DNA of 64,000 bases from positions 1-64,000 of the forward strand of contig JAECUM010001152.1 of assembly GCA_016617855.1 (NCBI GenBank), read 5' to 3'. The position numbers and the translations under genes were made by a program. The notes beneath the pieces are model-generated. The model worked only from the letters and a program-made list of their open reading frames with translations. It was not told the DNA's origin and ran no database searches. Of this stretch, positions 61,316 to 64,000 are shown piece after piece (position 1 is the first letter of the stretch; each line of letters starts with the position of its first letter). The DNA is from Megalonaias nervosa. Taxonomy: Eukaryota > Mollusca > Bivalvia > Unionida > Unionidae.

Positions 61316-61537
61316 TTAAAATTTCTCTAATTCTTCTTTTTGTCTCTGTTTAAAATCCTTGACGTGTGGTAAGGAAGGAGAAGGTGGCGAAGGTGCTAAT
61401 ACCGGAACATATTCTTGCGAAGAGAGAAAATCCATTAAATCCCAATTAAAATCGACCTCTTCTAGAAATAGACCTGTGTTGACTTTGGCAGCCGCGAATA
61501 TACCATCGCTTCTCCCTCCATGGCCGGTGCACCCCAA
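61316..61537 (-). CDS. P3 small acidic ORF
   Basis: About 73 codons; no ATG at the left limit of the open frame, so the start is uncertain (a TTG stands there). It contains EEVDFNWDLMDFLSSQEYVP and a Pro-rich PVLAPSPPSPSLP, a composition like transcription activation domains. No family recognised. Confidence 0.4.
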   Translation of the reverse strand: MGCTGHGGRSDGIFAAAKVNTGLFLEEVDFNWDLMDFLSSQEYVPVLAPSPPSPSLPHVKDFKQRQKEELEKF

Positions 61538-61679
61538 TTCATCGTCTACTTAGTTTCCGTCATGTTTAAAAAAACAATGTTGCATCGATTCACTGCGCAC
61601 AGGCGCTAGCGCACCTATAGAGTGAATGTGACGTCACAGGCAGCTCTCTACGGATTGGAAGACAGACTCCGCGTGGTGA

Positions 61680-61790
61680 CTGAATTTTGTAACGCGTATT
61701 GGGATTGGTGAAAAATCTCAATCCGCTTCGATCCGCTCTTCCACTATAAATAACCGCGGTTCACTTCATTCCCTTCAGCTGTTCTCGTCA
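61680..61790 (+). promoter_or_regulatory. CCAAT/TATA promoter resembling a histone-gene promoter
   Basis: Two inverted CCAAT boxes (GATTGG at about 61655 and GGATTGG near 61702), then CTATAAATA at about 61743 and an ATG at 61795. Compact CCAAT-TATA promoters of this sort are common in replication-dependent histone genes. The gene it drives also ends with a histone-type stem-loop (SL4). Confidence 0.5.
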
Positions 61791-61794
61791 CAAG

Positions 61795-62028
61795 ATGTGG
61801 ACAAACGTAGAATCATCCACTCTCGTATCGTCGATGCTGTTCCGTACGGACTTACCCATGTATGTCAGATCATCATGGACAATCATCCGGATCACTGAGA
61901 CGACCGTTTGGAAAAGAATGGTCTATGTGGAGAGACAAGGCTGTCTGAAGCGAGTCCTCATCTACGGACAAGAGGTTAGACGAAGTTTAAGAAAGAGAAG
62001 AATACCAGTGCGATGCCCTCTATGTTAA
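61795..62028 (+). CDS. P3 small basic ORF with histone-type ends
   Basis: 77 residues: MWTNVESSTLVSSMLFRTDL ... ERQGCLKRVLIYGQEVRRSL RKRRIPVRCPLC. A second frame is open in the first half (RRIIHSRIVDAVPYGLTHVC), so a frameshift is possible. It is intronless and basic, with a TATA promoter and stem-loop SL4 24 bases after the stop, but I could not align it to any core histone. Confidence 0.4.
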   Translation: MWTNVESSTLVSSMLFRTDLPMYVRSSWTIIRITETTVWKRMVYVERQGCLKRVLIYGQEVRRSLRKRRIPVRCPLC

Positions 62029-62048
62029 CGGAATGGTGTTAACATAAA

Positions 62049-62322
62049 AAAGGCTCTTTTCAAGGCCACACATATGCCTCGAAAAGATTTACTCTTTCTT
62101 GCCTAAAAACATGTTTAGTCGATTTTATATTTTAGGTGTGATAGATTGATGTTCATCAATCTATGGTTGGGTTATATATGTCAATGTCTTAATACATGTT
62201 TCTATGTCTATGTCTCTATTGTATTTGTCCCTACCTAGATAGCGCGTATTCAGGTAAGCCAGTTGCAACAATGTTGCCAGTACTTTGACGTCACCCTACC
62301 TGTTCCATTCCTATTGACCCCA
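62049..62322 (-). repeat. P3 right terminal inverted repeat (diverged)
   Basis: Reverse complement of 33091-33416 with gaps. Beyond it (62323-62480) short direct repeats TGAGGCTA(T/C)GGTAC occur three times, as another set does outside the left repeat. Confidence 0.7.
62052..62067 (+). terminator. Histone-type mRNA 3' stem-loop SL4 (degenerate)
   Basis: GGCTCTTTTCAAGGCC on the plus strand: five of six pairs counting a T-G wobble, TTTC loop. It is preceded by CATAAAAAA and followed by ACACA, with CTCGAAAAGA about 12 bases on (HDE-like). It is the inverted-repeat partner of SL1. Confidence 0.6.
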
Positions 62323-63400
62323 TAATAAATCTATCAATCTTGAGGCTACGGTACAACCTCCTAAATTTAACATAGAAGTCTACGTGAGGCTATAAATCCT
62401 GAGGCTATGGTACAAACGACCAAATTTAACACTAAAGTCCAATTGAGGCTATGGTATCCCCATTTACTACTGTTGGCATTATATACTAAGGGAGGCAACA
62501 CATGAAATCCAATAGATGTCGCTAGGACAAAGCACCAATATAGCTGTTCGATCCGCCAAAGTGTAGATAGGGTTATCGGAACCTTGGCTAGAGAAAATGT
62601 CCCGTAGCGCAAGGAAGTTGTCGAACTAAGCATAACTGATGGATCGAATAATGCAATTAGTTTAGAAGGAGTTGCACTCCAAGCATTGTCGCGTGATATA
62701 TGATCATAATATTGATTTAACCATGTTCAGATAAATCATTTGTTCATTTTAGTTGTCTCCTCATTTTAGAGATAGTACAATTCAATAATGCACATAAAAT
62801 ACTAGATACAATTTCTAACGGAGGGACCTAGTATAAATAATACAACAAAAGGATGTAAAATTTATATAAAGACGTAATTAAGGTTATTTTGTCTGTGAAA
62901 TAACTCAGTGGAATAAATCTCGTTGTATTCATTCATTCGGAGTTCACTTATTTATGTTGCCTCTTCTGAGATTTAAAGAATTATTTTGAAAGACAATGAA
63001 AAATTATAGAGGCCACAATTCTTTTTTAAAATCGTTGTTGCTATGACATTAATAGCAAAATTCATGTAAAGTTTCGACCCAGAATACTGCAGGAGACAAA
63101 ATTTCTTCAGGCTGAGTCAATCCACATTTTTCCTACCAAGTACGTGCTGAGTAAGATATTCATGAGATACGGTATGCAGTAATGTTAAGACTTAATTCAA
63201 GTGATAAGCCCTATCTGGAATTATTCACTCTTTTCTTACCATCTCCTTCACAAAAGACCGAGAAGATGGTGAAAGTCTAAGATTTAATCCCTGTTCAATA
63301 CACGTTGTACATTTGTAAATGAAAGCTACAATTTTACTTCATTAATCTGCACACTGATGGTAATTTTCTATGCATTTTAACTATTATTATTAATATTATT

Positions 63401-63435
<35 letters not shown>

Positions 63436-64000
63436 CCAGAAAAGTAATTAAAACTATAGAAATGAGATTTGGCAAAAGCAGTCTCACAAATTTTGGTAAC
63501 CTCTCCATTACAAACATAATTAACAGGCAGGAGTTATGAAAAAGGAAGGACAGATGACATAATGAAATGACCGGGATGAAGGATGGATAAGAGCGGATGG
63601 GTTGTTTGATGTGGTCCGGTAAGTAAAATTTTAAGTGTAATCATAATGGAATAAAACATAATCGTGTGTTTGTGAATCTTTATGATTTAATAACAAATTT
63701 CTGCATCTCCATCTGCAGCAAATTATTTGTTTCTAATGTGTAAAGCTAGCTGACAAATAAAGTGTATCAGTATTGATATAATATTAATATTCATTAATGA
63801 TGGTTTGCGATAAATTTGTTTGGAACATAGATCATTAAAAAATATCAAGGTTATTTTTAATTCTTTCATTTATAGTATGTCTTTCCATTTAATCTATGTG
63901 TATTCTGAGACCACATACACAGTATGTTATTCCCAGATGTTTCACTGATCTATCAATCAGTATATATGTGGCAACAAAAAATTTTAGTTATGTATCTGCC
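62323..64000. other. Right flank, no gene seen
   Basis: Outer part of the P3 end to about 62480, then AT-rich host-like DNA. A (TTG)n array lies at 63402-63435. No coding or splice structure recognised. Confidence 0.45.
63402..63435. repeat. (TTG)n microsatellite
   Basis: About eleven TTG units. Confidence 0.95.

Larger units (their letters stand above)
33091..62322 (-). mobile_element. Polinton P3, rearranged with internal tandem duplication (about 29 kb)
   Basis: Diverged inverted ends (33091-33416 and 62049-62322) enclose Polinton genes almost all on the minus strand: adenain-type protease, capsid, penton, integrase, ATPase and PolB. A block from capsid to ATPase is present twice. Two BIR genes and a CCHC gene are cargo. 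Most genes are broken; the protease and a few small proteins are intact. The lineage differs from P1/P2: its PolB resembles protein-primed Polinton polymerases and has no helicase. No target-site duplication was found. The element could also be two P3-type insertions merged by recombination. Confidence 0.75.

Noticed and set aside
61795..62028. Captured histone H4 gene
   Set aside because: The promoter and 3' stem-loop are histone-like, and a short VYV-RQG-L stretch loosely recalls the H4 C-terminus, but no convincing alignment to any core histone could be made.

Overview
The window looks like a metazoan, most likely molluscan (bivalve-type), nuclear contig. It is AT-rich, carries intron-split host exons with matched phases, and is full of microsatellites, minisatellites, LINE and hAT remnants and a repeated interspersed family. 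There is no sign of prokaryotic organisation. The only host gene I can support is a minus-strand gene with a signal-peptide exon (27374-27473) and two exons of a fucolectin/F5-8C-type domain (2752-2985 and 2187-2381). Its first visible intron is about 24.4 kb and is filled with mobile DNA.

Three Polinton/Maverick-type elements (virus-like, capsid-encoding DNA transposons) dominate. P1 (about 3850-6115) is a heavily decayed, inverted relic. P2 (9465-25269, 15.8 kb) is nearly complete, with about 196 bp terminal inverted repeats and a TCCCG flanking duplication. It carries a pX/pVI-like protein, double-jelly-roll major capsid protein, a second pX-like protein, adenain-type protease, a fibre with DAATKKYVD repeats, a 2-TM protein, penton-like protein, HNH/NUMOD endonuclease, a zinc-ribbon protein, a PolB plus SF1 helicase plus HNH reading frame, an rve integrase, a zinc-ribbon/phospholipase A2 protein and an A32/FtsK-type ATPase. 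P1 belongs to the same lineage as P2. P2 holds about ten breaks (frameshifts, in-frame stops, a 13 bp duplication), although its repeats are still about 98% identical.

P3 (about 33.1-62.3 kb) is a different, more typical Polinton lineage that has been rearranged. A block with major capsid, core, penton, TM protein, integrase, pX-like, Lys-rich proteins and ATPase occurs twice in direct orientation (36947-45598 and 46860-55412, offset about 9.9 kb). The two copies are joined by an inverted fragment of the PolB/CCHC promoter region. An adenain-type protease (36128-36640) lies to the left. Two BIR (IAP-like) genes, a broken PolB, a CCHC zinc-knuckle gene and two small orphan ORFs lie to the right. 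Most P3 genes are pseudogenes, and some breaks are shared by both copies.

The most unusual signal is in P3. Genes at both ends finish in 16-nt stem-loops matching the replication-dependent histone mRNA 3' end, each followed by a purine-rich HDE-like stretch. The outermost pair lies inside the diverged terminal inverted repeats. The other strong points are the palindromic, multi-branch terminal repeats of P2, its PolB-helicase-HNH fusion and its phospholipase A2 gene.

Between the elements are a 146 bp hAT-type MITE with a perfect 8 bp duplication, a LINE endonuclease fragment interrupted by another LINE-derived insert with a 13 bp duplication, and 40 bp and 44 bp minisatellites. All calls come from reading motifs by eye; no database search was run.
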